Below, in pieces: positions 25,794 to 34,433 of a stretch of DNA of 64,000 bases (its first letter is position 1; every line of letters begins with the position of its first letter). Below the pieces are notes generated by a model. That model made no database searches. It was given only the letters and a program-made list of their open reading frames with translations, and had not been told where the DNA came from. The stretch is from the NCBI RefSeq assembly GCF_017745215.1, contig NZ_JAGHZV010000006.1, positions 159,716 to 223,715 on the forward strand. Direction: 5' to 3'. The position numbers and the translations under genes are program-made. This DNA comes from Sphingomonas sp. (GTDB taxonomy: Bacteria > Pseudomonadota > Alphaproteobacteria > Sphingomonadales > Sphingomonadaceae).

Positions 25794-26183
25794 TTATTCG
25801 GCGGCTTCGGCCTCGGTCGGACGATTGTCGCGGCGCTCGGCGATGCGCGCCGACTTGCCGGTGCGGCCGCGCAGATAATAGAGCTTGGCGCGACGCACGA
25901 CGCCCTTGCGGACGACTTCGATGCTGTCGATGTTCGGCGAATAGAGTGGGAAGACGCGCTCGACGCCCTCGCCGAACGAGATCTTGCGGACGGTGAAGTT
26001 CGAGCCCATGCCCTTGTTGGCGCGGGCGATGCACACGCCTTCGAAATTCTGCACGCGGGTGCGGTCGCCTTCGACGACCTTCACGCCGACCTTGAGCGTG
26101 TCGCCCGGGCGAAACTCGGGGATCTTCTTCGCCGCGGTGAACTTGGCGATGTTCTCTGCCTCGAGAGTCTGGATCAGGTTCAT
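25794..26183 (-). CDS. rplS: 50S ribosomal protein L19
   Basis: A 129-residue ribosomal protein at the 30S-50S interface. The diagnostic segments are [22 protein letters not shown] (about 24-45) and the [27 protein letters not shown] block (about 60-86), then [18 protein letters not shown]. The C-terminus has a short extension, [11 protein letters not shown]. The start overlaps the trmD stop as ATGA. Confidence 0.97.
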   Translation of the reverse strand: MNLIQTLEAENIAKFTAAKKIPEFRPGDTLKVGVKVVEGDRTRVQNFEGVCIARANKGMGSNFTVRKISFGEGVERVFPLYSPNIDSIEVVRKGVVRRAKLYYLRGRTGKSARIAERRDNRPTEAEAAE

Positions 26184-26929
26184 TGGTCTTCGTCCTGCTT
26201 TCGTCGCCGCGCGCCAGAGGGAGGTTGGACCCGAGCGCCCTCATGGCGCTCCCAAAGGTCCGGCCTCCTTAGCCGTGTATCGGTCTCGGCCATCTGGCGT
26301 CGCCAGGCCTCGATCCTCGCATGATCCCCCGATCGCAGCACTTCGGGGATCGTGCGCCCTTCCCATTCGACAGGTCGGGTATATTGCGGATATTCGAGCA
26401 GCCCCGTCTCGAAGCTCTCGTCCATGCCGCTGGAAGGCGCGCCCATTACGCCGGGAATGAGGCGAATGCAAGCGTCAAGCAGCGTCAGCGCGGCCATTTC
26501 GCCGCCCGAGAGGATATAGTCGCCGATCGACACGGGCTCGACCGCGCGGCCTTCGAAGAAACGCTCGTCGATCCCCTCGAACCGGCCGCAGACGATCGTC
26601 ACGCCTGGCCCCGCGGCGAGCTCTCGGACGCGCGCCTGGGTCAGCGGGGCACCGCGCGGCGTCATCGCCAGCACCGGCGCGGGCCCAAATTCCGGCGCCG
26701 CGACGCTGTCGAGCGCGGCGGCGAGCACATCCGTGCGCATCACCATCCCCGCGCCGCCGCCTGCGGGGGTGTCGTCGACCGAGCGGTGCCTGTCGGTGGC
26801 GAAGTCGCGGATCTGGACGGCGTCGAGGCTCCACAGCCCCTCGCGCAGCGCACGCCCGGCCAGCGAAACGCCAAGCGGGCCCGGGAACATCTCGGGGTAG
26901 AGCGTCAGCACGGTCGCAGCAAAGGCCAT
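26180..26929 (-). CDS. trmD: tRNA (guanosine(37)-N1)-methyltransferase
   Basis: A 249-residue SPOUT methyltransferase that forms m1G37 and prevents +1 frameshifting. ATG 26929 gives [20 protein letters not shown], the canonical start; the frame extends 20 codons further without support. Visible segments are [18 protein letters not shown], the knot sequences [12 protein letters not shown] and [24 protein letters not shown], and a tail with [12 protein letters not shown]. It is translationally coupled to rplS. rimM, its usual neighbour, is displaced by 2.7 kb. Confidence 0.96.
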   Translation of the reverse strand: MAFAATVLTLYPEMFPGPLGVSLAGRALREGLWSLDAVQIRDFATDRHRSVDDTPAGGGAGMVMRTDVLAAALDSVAAPEFGPAPVLAMTPRGAPLTQARVRELAAGPGVTIVCGRFEGIDERFFEGRAVEPVSIGDYILSGGEMAALTLLDACIRLIPGVMGAPSSGMDESFETGLLEYPQYTRPVEWEGRTIPEVLRSGDHARIEAWRRQMAETDTRLRRPDLWERHEGARVQPPSGARRRKQDEDQ

Positions 26930-27155
26930 GCGCGCCCTTCGCGCCTCATCGCCCGCAAGGCAAGGGGGCCTGGCCGCGCGCCCATCCACGCGCGGCCAGG
27001 CCCGGCATCCGGCGCCTTTGGGGTCGCCCCGGATGGCGGCGCGGCGGCAAGGCCCCCGCCGCGCCGACCTCGTTTTCCGGATTCGTTAATAACGGACTAC
27101 ACAGTCGTTTTTTGAGTCGCAATAGCTGCGCGCGCAGAGGTGCGACGAGGATCAG

Positions 27156-27692
27156 ATGCCGAGGTTGAAGGCAGGTGCGATGGCGGAACGGCGGCAGCGG
27201 ATCGCGCTCGCCGCCTATCGTTGTTTCGTGCGCGAGGGGTTCGCCGCGGCGTCGGTCGACAGTATCTGCGCCGAGGCGGGGATCAGCAAGGGCGCCTTCT
27301 ACGTCCATTTCAAGAGCAAGGAAGCGCTCGTCCATGCCGTCGCCGAGCTGCGGTCGGAAGCGATCCCGCCGCTCCCCGGCGATTCGGCCGAAACATTGGC
27401 CGACGCGATCGTCGAGCTGCTGATCGGCGGGATGATCGACGTGAAGGCCGCACGCTTCGAACTGGAGGCGATGATGGCGAGCATCGCCGACTCCGAGCTC
27501 GGCACCCGCGCGCGCGCCAATCTCGACGCGATCCGCGACCGCATCGCCGAGGCGCTCGCGCGCTTCGGCAATCCGGCGAATGCGGAAGGAGCGATGACGT
27601 TCTGCCTCGGCGTGATCCTCCGTTCGGGCACCTGGACGCCACCCGAGCGCGATGCGGTGCGCGAGGCGCTGGCGCGGCTGCTCTCGGCCTAG
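27156..27692 (+). CDS. TetR-family transcriptional regulator
   Basis: A 178-residue repressor. The N-terminal HTH is typical: RQRIALAAYRCFVREGFAAASVDSICAEAGISKGAFYVHFKSKEAL. The C-terminal ligand domain is about 120 residues, short and alanine-rich. GAGG lies 5 nt before ATG 27156. The upstream sequence has GACT-ACAC-AGTC at about 27098-27109, a possible half-symmetric operator. It runs against the neighbouring minus-strand genes and lies inside the split rimM-trmD interval; its stop overlaps that of the gene at 27689. Confidence 0.88.
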   Translation: MPRLKAGAMAERRQRIALAAYRCFVREGFAAASVDSICAEAGISKGAFYVHFKSKEALVHAVAELRSEAIPPLPGDSAETLADAIVELLIGGMIDVKAARFELEAMMASIADSELGTRARANLDAIRDRIAEALARFGNPANAEGAMTFCLGVILRSGTWTPPERDAVREALARLLSA

Positions 27693-28018
27693 CCCCGCTT
27701 CCCCGCCACCGCGAGCGCGATCGGCAGCCCGACGACGAGGCAGAGTACGACCTGCACGGCGCCGCCGATGATCACCAGCCCGCCCAGCAGGCCCAGGCCG
27801 ACGTGCACGTCGGGCGGCGGCGGGCCGAGATAGGCGGCGAACCCGAAGCCGATCCCGGCCGCGCCGGCGATCACCAGCGCGATCAGCAGCGCCAGCCCGA
27901 CCGCCGCCTTGCGACGCGCGCTCCACTGCGGGCGAAGGCGCGCGACGAGCCAGGTCGCGCCCGCCGCACCTGCCGCAGCGACCACGCCCATCGCCATCAT
28001 CACCACCCAGCCCGACAT
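27689..28018 (-). CDS. Small membrane protein, hypothetical
   Basis: A 109-residue protein with three predicted membrane helices (MSGWVVMMAMGVVAAAGAAG, AVGLALLIALVIAGAAGIGFGF and LGLLGGLVIIGGAVQVVLCLVVG). ATG 28018 was chosen, since the frame continues upstream into the glycine-coding tail of the neighbouring gene. No family was recognised. It starts 11 bp after the TIGR04222 gene stop and is probably in the same operon. Confidence 0.6.
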   Translation of the reverse strand: MSGWVVMMAMGVVAAAGAAGATWLVARLRPQWSARRKAAVGLALLIALVIAGAAGIGFGFAAYLGPPPPDVHVGLGLLGGLVIIGGAVQVVLCLVVGLPIALAVAGKRG

Positions 28019-28029
28019 GCCGTCTCCAT

Positions 28030-28866
<837 letters not shown>

Positions 28867-28883
28867 GACGTCAGCCTTCCTTT

Positions 28884-29450
28884 CTACCAAAGCAGCGGCA
28901 CCAGTGCCGCGGCCGCAAGCGCCGCCAGCAGCGCGGCCCATGCCGCGCGCCGGGGCAGGATGAGCATTTCGCGCGGGTGCACGCGGCGTGCCCGGGGGGC
29001 TTCGACCAGCAGGTGGCGCGCCTCGGGCCAGATATCGGCCGGCGGCGATCCGAACTGCCGTTCGTAGCATCTGAGAGTCTCGGCATATTGCGCGAAGTGG
29101 CGGTTGCGCTCGTCCGCCCCGCCCGCGGTGGGGCCGTGGTGGAGCTTGCAGCCGAGCACCCGGGGGCAGAAGCGCTCCCAATAGTCGCGCGTATAGGTGA
29201 GATGGAGGTGCCACGCCTGGTCGACTGCGTCGGACGGCGTGACCTCGCGACCCTCGGTGGCGGCGAGGAAGCAGAATTTCTTATACTCGAGGATCACCCG
29301 CTCGGCATGCGCCTGCGTCCAGCCATTCTCGCGCGCGAGCCGCTGCGCGAAGCTCAGCGCAGTGCCTTCAGGGCCGATGGTGTAAGGGAAAAGCGATGCC
29401 CAGACCGGGTGATCCGGTTGCGAAGCCTGCTGGAATGCGGACTCGCTCAT
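28884..29450 (-). CDS. Glycine-rich-domain (DUF1399-like) protein
   Basis: A 188-residue protein with DAVDQAWHLHLTYTRDYW (about 75-92) and the TLSFAQRLARENGWTQAHAERVILEYKKF helix, resembling the bacterial glycine_rich domain family often linked with TIGR04222 proteins. One membrane helix near the C-terminus (AAWAALLAALAAAALVPLLW) would anchor it. Function is unknown. It begins the two-to-three-gene operon inserted between rimM and trmD. Confidence 0.72.
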   Translation of the reverse strand: MSESAFQQASQPDHPVWASLFPYTIGPEGTALSFAQRLARENGWTQAHAERVILEYKKFCFLAATEGREVTPSDAVDQAWHLHLTYTRDYWERFCPRVLGCKLHHGPTAGGADERNRHFAQYAETLRCYERQFGSPPADIWPEARHLLVEAPRARRVHPREMLILPRRAAWAALLAALAAAALVPLLW

Positions 29451-29539
29451 CTAGATTTCCTAGTAACACACTAGGCGTTGGGAGTCGATGGGAATTGAGG
29501 GTTAACGGCCCCCTCCCTACGATCATCGTCCCCACCTAC

Positions 29540-29621
29540 CGTCATCCCGGCGAAAGCCGGGACCCAGGGCCGCGAGCGACGTCCTGCTTGGCCCTGGGTC
29601 CCGGCTTTCGCCGGGATGACG
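29540..29621. repeat. Intergenic palindromic repeat, full copy 4
   Basis: An 82-bp copy with perfect arms, between rimM and the inserted gene block. The spacer is in the CCGCGAGC orientation. Confidence 0.92.
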
Positions 29622-29664
29622 ACTGTGAGCGGGAGAGCCCGTTGCAGTCGCTGGAGACGGGAAC

Positions 29665-30156
29665 CTATTGCTCCACAAACCCCTCAGCCACCACCAGCCG
29701 AGCGTCATCCCATTCGGGCACCGCATCGGGCCGCATCGGCACCATGAAGGTCTTGCCGTCGGGCCGCTCGATCTCGATCACGTCGCCCGCGCCGAAATTC
29801 TCGACCGCGCGCACCTGACCCAGCGCCGTCCCCTCGCTGGAGACGGCGGGCAGTCCGATCAGGTCGACGTGATAATATTCGCCTTCGCCCAGCGGCGGCA
29901 GCGCCGAGCGCGGCACGGTCAGTTCCGTGCCGCGCAGCGCTTCGGCACCATTGCGGTCCGCCACTTCGGCGAAGCGCGCGATCGCACCGTTGGGCCCGTC
30001 GCGCAGGCTCCCGAGCGTCAGCGCGCCGCCGTTGAAGGCCTTGAACGCCTTCAGATCCTCGGCGAACACCTTGAGCCGGACCTCCCCCGTCACGCCGTGC
30101 GCGCCGATGACGACGGCGAGCGTGACGGGGCGCCCATTCACCAGGGCATTCACCAA
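29665..30156 (-). CDS. rimM: Ribosome maturation factor RimM
   Basis: A 163-residue 30S assembly factor binding S19. The N-terminal barrel has PVTLAVVIGAHGVTGEVRLKVF (about 9-30). The linker and PRC-type C-terminal barrel include YYHVDLIGLPAVSSEGTALGQV and GAGDVIEIERPDGKTFMVP. It starts 4 bp after rpsP in the ffh-rpsP-rimM order. Its usual partner trmD is not adjacent. Confidence 0.95.
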   Translation of the reverse strand: MVNALVNGRPVTLAVVIGAHGVTGEVRLKVFAEDLKAFKAFNGGALTLGSLRDGPNGAIARFAEVADRNGAEALRGTELTVPRSALPPLGEGEYYHVDLIGLPAVSSEGTALGQVRAVENFGAGDVIEIERPDGKTFMVPMRPDAVPEWDDARLVVAEGFVEQ

Positions 30157-30160
30157 GGGC

Positions 30161-30697
30161 TCAGCCCTCGGCCGGCGGAGTCTGCTCGGCGACTTCCTCG
30201 ACGACCGCTTCGGCCTCGGGGGTCGGCTCCTCGGTGGCAGCCTCGACCTCGGCGGCGATCACCGCCTCGGCTTCCTCGGCCTTCGCCTCTTCGGCCGCGG
30301 CCTCGACTTCGGCCGGCGCCGCAGCGGCGGCAGCGGCCTCGGCCTTGGCGTCCTCGGCAGCCTTCAGCTTCTCGGCCCGCTCCTCGGCGCGCTCCTTGGC
30401 CTTCTCGCCCGGCTCGGCCTTGTTCGGGTTGTTGCGCGCGGCGCGCTCCTTGACGCCGGTCGCGTCGAGGAAGCGAGCGACGCGGTCGGTCGGCTGCGCG
30501 CCCATCTTGAGCCAGTGCGCAGCGCGCTCGGTGTCGAGCTTCACGCGCTCGGCATTGTCCTTGGCGAGCAGCGGGTTGTAGACGCCGATCTTCTCGATGA
30601 ACTTGCCGTCACGGGGCGAACGCGCATCGGCGACCACGATCCGGTAATAGGGGCGCTTCTTCGAACCGCCGCGCGAGAGACGCATGCTGAGAGCCAT
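30161..30697 (-). CDS. rpsP: 30S ribosomal protein S16 with long Ala/Glu-rich tail
   Basis: A 178-residue protein. The first 80 residues are canonical S16 ([60 protein letters not shown]). The remaining approximately 95 residues are an Ala/Glu/Lys-rich, low-complexity extension, about doubling the usual length of 80-90. Similar tails are known in some alphaproteobacteria. The extension is likely disordered or helical and of unknown role. Confidence 0.95.
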   Translation of the reverse strand: MALSMRLSRGGSKKRPYYRIVVADARSPRDGKFIEKIGVYNPLLAKDNAERVKLDTERAAHWLKMGAQPTDRVARFLDATGVKERAARNNPNKAEPGEKAKERAEERAEKLKAAEDAKAEAAAAAAAPAEVEAAAEEAKAEEAEAVIAAEVEAATEEPTPEAEAVVEEVAEQTPPAEG

Positions 30698-30733
30698 GTT
30701 ACTTCACTTTCCTTTTCTGAACCAAAGACTTGA

Positions 30734-32254
30734 TTACTTTTTCCTGATGAAATTCTGAAAGCCGGGCGGCAAATTGGGCGCGCCGGGAAGGCCCGGAAGG
30801 CCGCCGCCCATCTTGCCCATCAGCGCGCCGATGTCGGGGCCGCCGCCGGGGCCGCCCTCGCCGCCTGGGCCGCCCGCGCCACCGGCACCGCCCATGCCAC
30901 CCATGCCGCCGCCGCCACCGCCGCCGAGCATGCCCATCAGCCCCTTGAGGCCGCCCATCTTGCGCAGCCGCTTCATCGCGGTCTGCATCTCCTGGTGCAT
31001 CTTGAGCAGCTTGTTGACGTCCTGAACGGTCGTGCCGCTGCCCTTGGCCACGCGGATCTTGCGCTTGGCGTTGAGCAGCTCGGGCTTGGCGCGCTCCTTG
31101 GGCGTCATCGACGTGATCATCGCGTCCATGCGCAGCAGGATGCGATCGTCGACGCCGCTCGCGTTCATCGCCGCCTGCGCCTTCTTCATCCCCGGGATCA
31201 TCCCGGCGAGCGCGCCGATCCCGCCCATGTTGCGCATCTGGGCCAGCTGCTGGCGCAGGTCGTTCATGTCGAACTGGCCCTTGGCCAGCCGCGCCGCCAT
31301 CTTCTCGGCGTCTTCCTGCTGGATCGACGCCGCCGCCTTCTCGACGAGGCTGACGACGTCGCCCATGCCCAGGATGCGGCCGGCGACGCGCTTGGGATGG
31401 AAGGGCTCGATCGCGTCGAGCTTCTCGCCCATGCCGGCGAACTTGATCGGCTTGCCGGTGACGGCGCGCATCGAGAGCGCCGCGCCACCGCGCGCGTCGC
31501 CGTCCATGCGAGTGAGGATCACACCGGTCAGCGGCACCTGCTGGCCGAAGCTGGTCGCGACGTTGACCGCGTCCTGGCCGGTCAGCGAGTCGACGACGAG
31601 CAGGATCTCGTTGGGCTTCGCGATGTCGGCGACCGCCTTCATCTCGTCCATCAGCGCCTGGTCGACGTGGAGACGGCCCGCGGTGTCGAGCATCAGCACG
31701 TCGAAGCCCTGGAGCTTCGCCGCCTGGAGCGCGCGCCGCGCAATGTCGACCGGCTGCTGGCCGGCGATGATCGGCAGCGTCGCGACCTCGGTCTGGGTGC
31801 CGAGCACCGCGAGCTGCTCCTGCGCGGCGGGACGGTTCACGTCCAGCGACGCCATCATCACCTTCTTGCCCTCGTTCTTCGAGAGCAGCCGCGCGAGCTT
31901 GGCGGTGGTGGTGGTCTTGCCCGAGCCCTGGAGGCCCACGAGCATGATGACGGCGGGCGGGGCGACCCCGATCTCGAGCTCGGCGGTGTCGGGCCCGAGC
32001 ATGTCGACCAGCGCGTCATGGACGATCTTGACGACCTGCTGGCCCGGCGTGATCGAGCGCAGCACCTGCTGGCCGACCGCTTGCTCGGTGATCTTGTCGA
32101 CGAACTCGCGCGCGACCGGCAGCGCGACGTCGGCCTCGAGCAGCGCGACGCGGACTTCGCGCATCGCGGTGCGGACATCGGCCTCGGTGAGCGCGCCACG
32201 CCCGCGCAGGCGCTCGAAGACGCCGCCCAGCCGTTCGCTCAGACTATCGAACAT
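30734..32254 (-). CDS. ffh: Signal recognition particle protein Ffh
   Basis: A 506-residue SRP GTPase that binds 4.5S RNA and signal sequences for co-translational targeting. The N domain is followed by the G domain (GLQGSGKTTTTAKLARLL at about 107; DTAGRLHVD; TRMDGDARGGAAL) and the Met-rich M domain (about 330-440, IPGMKKAQAAMNASG and the GSGTTVQDVN RNA-binding region). A Gly/Met-rich tail of about 45 residues is unusually repetitive. It partners with FtsY at 38030. Confidence 0.96.
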   Translation of the reverse strand: MFDSLSERLGGVFERLRGRGALTEADVRTAMREVRVALLEADVALPVAREFVDKITEQAVGQQVLRSITPGQQVVKIVHDALVDMLGPDTAELEIGVAPPAVIMLVGLQGSGKTTTTAKLARLLSKNEGKKVMMASLDVNRPAAQEQLAVLGTQTEVATLPIIAGQQPVDIARRALQAAKLQGFDVLMLDTAGRLHVDQALMDEMKAVADIAKPNEILLVVDSLTGQDAVNVATSFGQQVPLTGVILTRMDGDARGGAALSMRAVTGKPIKFAGMGEKLDAIEPFHPKRVAGRILGMGDVVSLVEKAAASIQQEDAEKMAARLAKGQFDMNDLRQQLAQMRNMGGIGALAGMIPGMKKAQAAMNASGVDDRILLRMDAMITSMTPKERAKPELLNAKRKIRVAKGSGTTVQDVNKLLKMHQEMQTAMKRLRKMGGLKGLMGMLGGGGGGGMGGMGGAGGAGGPGGEGGPGGGPDIGALMGKMGGGLPGLPGAPNLPPGFQNFIRKK

Positions 32255-32433
32255 CGGTCGTGATCACTCCAAAATCCGCTCGCGAATCGCTAAACGCAAA
32301 ATACGCCGGCGGACGAAACCTCGTCGGCCGGCGTACGCCCTTGGGCGCCTATGGTTCAGCGTTCCGTGGAACGGCTTGCCGGGGCCCATAGCTGGGAAGG
32401 GGGCGGAAGGCAAGCAAGGGTGTGGCTGCCCAA

Positions 32434-32595
32434 TTCCTCCCCCAGCCTGCTGGGGGAGGGGGACCGCCGCGAAGCGGTGGTGGAGGGGCCGCCGTCGCAG
32501 ACGGCGGACTTCGCTTCAGGCGAGGCCCGCGCCTTCGGCGCGGCCCCTCCACCATGCTTCGCATGGTCCCCCTCCCCCGCTACGCGGGGGAGGAA
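32434..32595. repeat. Six-hairpin palindromic cluster
   Basis: A 162-bp element bounded by perfect 10-nt inverted ends (TTCCTCCCCC at 32434 and GGGGGAGGAA at 32586). Inside are successive short hairpins: a CTCCCCCAGC type, CCGCGAAGCGG, a CCGCCGTC/GACGGCGG pair, CGCGCCTTCGGCGCG, CCATGCTTCGCATGG, and CCCCCGCTACGCGGGGG. This is a different repeat type from the 82-bp palindrome. It fills most of the gap between ffh and the TraB gene (32255-32601), which otherwise shows no gene. Confidence 0.8.
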
Positions 32596-32601
32596 CGGAA
32601 C

Positions 32602-33480
32602 TCAATGCACCCTGACTGCCTTCAACCCATGCGCGGCGAGCAGCTCGCGGACATTGCCCGCCCCACCCAGATGCCCCGCTCCCACCGCGACGAACACCAC
32701 GCCCGGCTTCGCCATCCGCTGCTCGATCCAGCTCGCCCAGCGCACGTTGCGGTCGGCGATGAGCCGCTTGAACAGCGCCGGCGTCCGGCTCATCTCGGCG
32801 TTCATCGCATCGCCCAGCGCGTCGGGCTGGCCCGCCGACCAGAGCTCGAGGATCCGCGCCGACACCGGCCCGATCCGGTCCATGTCGTCGAGCAGCGTGC
32901 CGAGATAGGCGATCTGCGCCTCCTCCGACGAGGCATCGAAATAGCCGAGCTGCTCGGCGGGCGCCTCGAAGCCGGTCAGCACCTTGCCTTCGCTCCGCGC
33001 GCGCTCGGCCAGCACGCGGTCGGCCCCGATCGTCGGGTCGTAGCCGAGCCTGGGCAGCGCCATTCCCGAGACGATCACGCTCGCGAACCAGGGCTCGAAC
33101 CTGTCGAGCCCGTTCGCCGGCATGCCATAGCCCGCGAGCACCGTCGCCAGCTGCGCGCGCCGCGCCTCTGGGAGCGTCTCGGTCAGCGTCCTGCCATCGC
33201 TGCGCACCGCCAGCTTCATCACGATCGCCTGGAGCTCAGCCGGCGGCGGCTCGACCGTCTCGAGCATGAGTTCGCCGCTCGAGTCGAACGCCGACTTCAC
33301 CGTATCGTCCATCCACTCGACGCCCGGCTTCATCACATGGACGGTGCCGAACAGATAGATCGTCGTGTCGCCGTCCTTCACCATCCACAGCGCGGGGTCG
33401 GCCTTGGGCGGGGCCGCCGCCGAAATCGAGGCGCACGCCACCACCAGCGCGGCGATCACGCCGCACAGCATCCTGATCAT
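32602..33480 (-). CDS. TraB/GumN family protein
   Basis: A 292-residue secreted protein beginning at ATG 33480 (GGAG about 8 nt upstream) with signal peptide MIRMLCGVIAALVVACASISA. The TraB/GumN fold is identified by DTTIYLFGTVHVMKPGVEWM (about 37-56), with the GTxH motif, and the C-terminal VFVAVGAGHLGGAGNVRELLAAHG. These motifs match the Tiki/TraB metallopeptidase-like clan. The bacterial activity is not settled. The gene has an 82-bp repeat upstream. Confidence 0.87.
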   Translation of the reverse strand: MIRMLCGVIAALVVACASISAAAPPKADPALWMVKDGDTTIYLFGTVHVMKPGVEWMDDTVKSAFDSSGELMLETVEPPPAELQAIVMKLAVRSDGRTLTETLPEARRAQLATVLAGYGMPANGLDRFEPWFASVIVSGMALPRLGYDPTIGADRVLAERARSEGKVLTGFEAPAEQLGYFDASSEEAQIAYLGTLLDDMDRIGPVSARILELWSAGQPDALGDAMNAEMSRTPALFKRLIADRNVRWASWIEQRMAKPGVVFVAVGAGHLGGAGNVRELLAAHGLKAVRVH

Positions 33481-33532
33481 CGATTGTCTCCAGGTTGGAT
33501 TGAGAGGTTGGATTGAGGGCTCAACCATCAGT

Positions 33533-33613
33533 CGTCATCCCGGCGAAAGCCGGGACCCAGGCAGCAAAGGCCGTCGCTCGTGACCCTGGGTCCCGGCTTT
33601 CGCCGGGATGACG
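33533..33613. repeat. Intergenic palindromic repeat, full copy 5
   Basis: An 81-bp copy upstream of the TraB gene, with one base fewer in the left arm/spacer junction (GACCCAGGCAGC). The spacer orientation is GCTCGTGA, the same group as 13960, 24268 and 39654. Confidence 0.9.
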
Positions 33614-33638
33614 GCTCGGGGTCGCGGCGAGCTTCTGT

Positions 33639-34055
33639 TCAGCCTCCGCGGAACTTCCGCCAGAGGAACCTGCCGGTGATCGACAAAATCAGCAGCACAT
33701 AGAGCAGTTCGTGGCTCGGCTCGGGCACCAGCTGGCCGCGCCACAGGAAATACCAGGGCGGGTAGAGGAAGCCGATCACCACCGCCCCGAACGCCATAGC
33801 GCGCACCGAATTGCGCAAGTCGAACTCGTCCGACGTCCGTCGCGACACGCGCCGGGCGAGCAGCAGCATGCCGAGATAGATCAGCGTGAAGGCGATCCCC
33901 CACGCCGGCGTCACGCGGCCGCCCGGCTCCTTGGACAGGGCGGTCCCGACGATCAGCACCACCCCAACCGCCACTGCACTGGCGAGGATGATGCGCGAGC
34001 TCCGCCGCCGCGCGGCTTCGCGCTGCTCGCCCTCACCCATGGCTTGCCTCGTCAT
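33639..34055 (-). CDS. Membrane protein coupled to the XRE regulator
   Basis: A 138-residue protein if started at ATG 34055 (GAGGAG 7 nt upstream); an in-frame ATG at 34040 is also possible. Four hydrophobic stretches are seen, including IILASAVAVGVVLIVGTAL, GIAFTLIYLGMLLLA and AMAFGAVVIGFLYPPWYFLW, ending in a basic RFLWRKFRGG. No family is named. The start lies within the end of the XRE gene, as in many small XRE + membrane-protein pairs. Confidence 0.7.
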   Translation of the reverse strand: MTRQAMGEGEQREAARRRSSRIILASAVAVGVVLIVGTALSKEPGGRVTPAWGIAFTLIYLGMLLLARRVSRRTSDEFDLRNSVRAMAFGAVVIGFLYPPWYFLWRGQLVPEPSHELLYVLLILSITGRFLWRKFRGG

Positions 34056-34236
34056 CGAAAATCTCCTCGATCGTGAGACCGAACAGCCGCGCGATCCGGA
34101 AGGCGAGCGTGAGCGAGGGATCGTGCTTCCCCGTCTCGATCGCATTCACGGCCTGGCGCGACACGCCGATCCGCCCGCCCAGCTCCGCCTGACTCCAGTC
34201 GCGCTCAGCCCGCAGCACTTTCAGCCGGTTCTTCAT
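34033..34236 (-). CDS. XRE-family HTH regulator
   Basis: A 67-residue minimal Cro/CI-type DNA-binding protein: MKNRLKVLRAERDWSQAELG then IGVSRQAVNAIETGKHDP (HTH) and LTLAFRIARLFGLTIEEIF. It belongs to the YozG-like group of small XRE regulators. It is translationally coupled to the following membrane protein. A perfect 17-bp palindrome lies 23 bp upstream of its start. Confidence 0.88.
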   Translation of the reverse strand: MKNRLKVLRAERDWSQAELGGRIGVSRQAVNAIETGKHDPSLTLAFRIARLFGLTIEEIFDDEASHG

Positions 34237-34259
34237 CCGCGCTTCCTGTGTCTCGATAC

Positions 34260-34276
34260 CCTGACACTATGTCAGG
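34260..34276. promoter_or_regulatory. 17-bp palindrome, candidate XRE operator
   Basis: CCTGACA-CTA-TGTCAGG, a perfect 7-3-7 inverted repeat, lies just upstream of the XRE gene (34236). A second half-site (CCTGACA) is at about 34317. Symmetry and location suggest autoregulation by the XRE protein; this is inferred. Confidence 0.5.
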
Positions 34277-34433
34277 TGAACATGACTTATCGCGAGTCGC
34301 CGTGACTGTCAAGAAAACCTGACACAGCGAAAAACGGTGCGGAAAGCGGATGCGAGTTTAACCCGATCTATACCCTCGGCGTGAGAGAAGCGCCCGCTCG
34401 TTCACCGTTGCGCCTGGGGGAATCGGAAACCGA

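Noticed and set aside
27098..27109. GACT-ACAC-AGTC as a firm TetR operator
   Set aside because: Only 4-nt arms and a non-symmetric centre; mentioned with the gene but too weak for its own entry.
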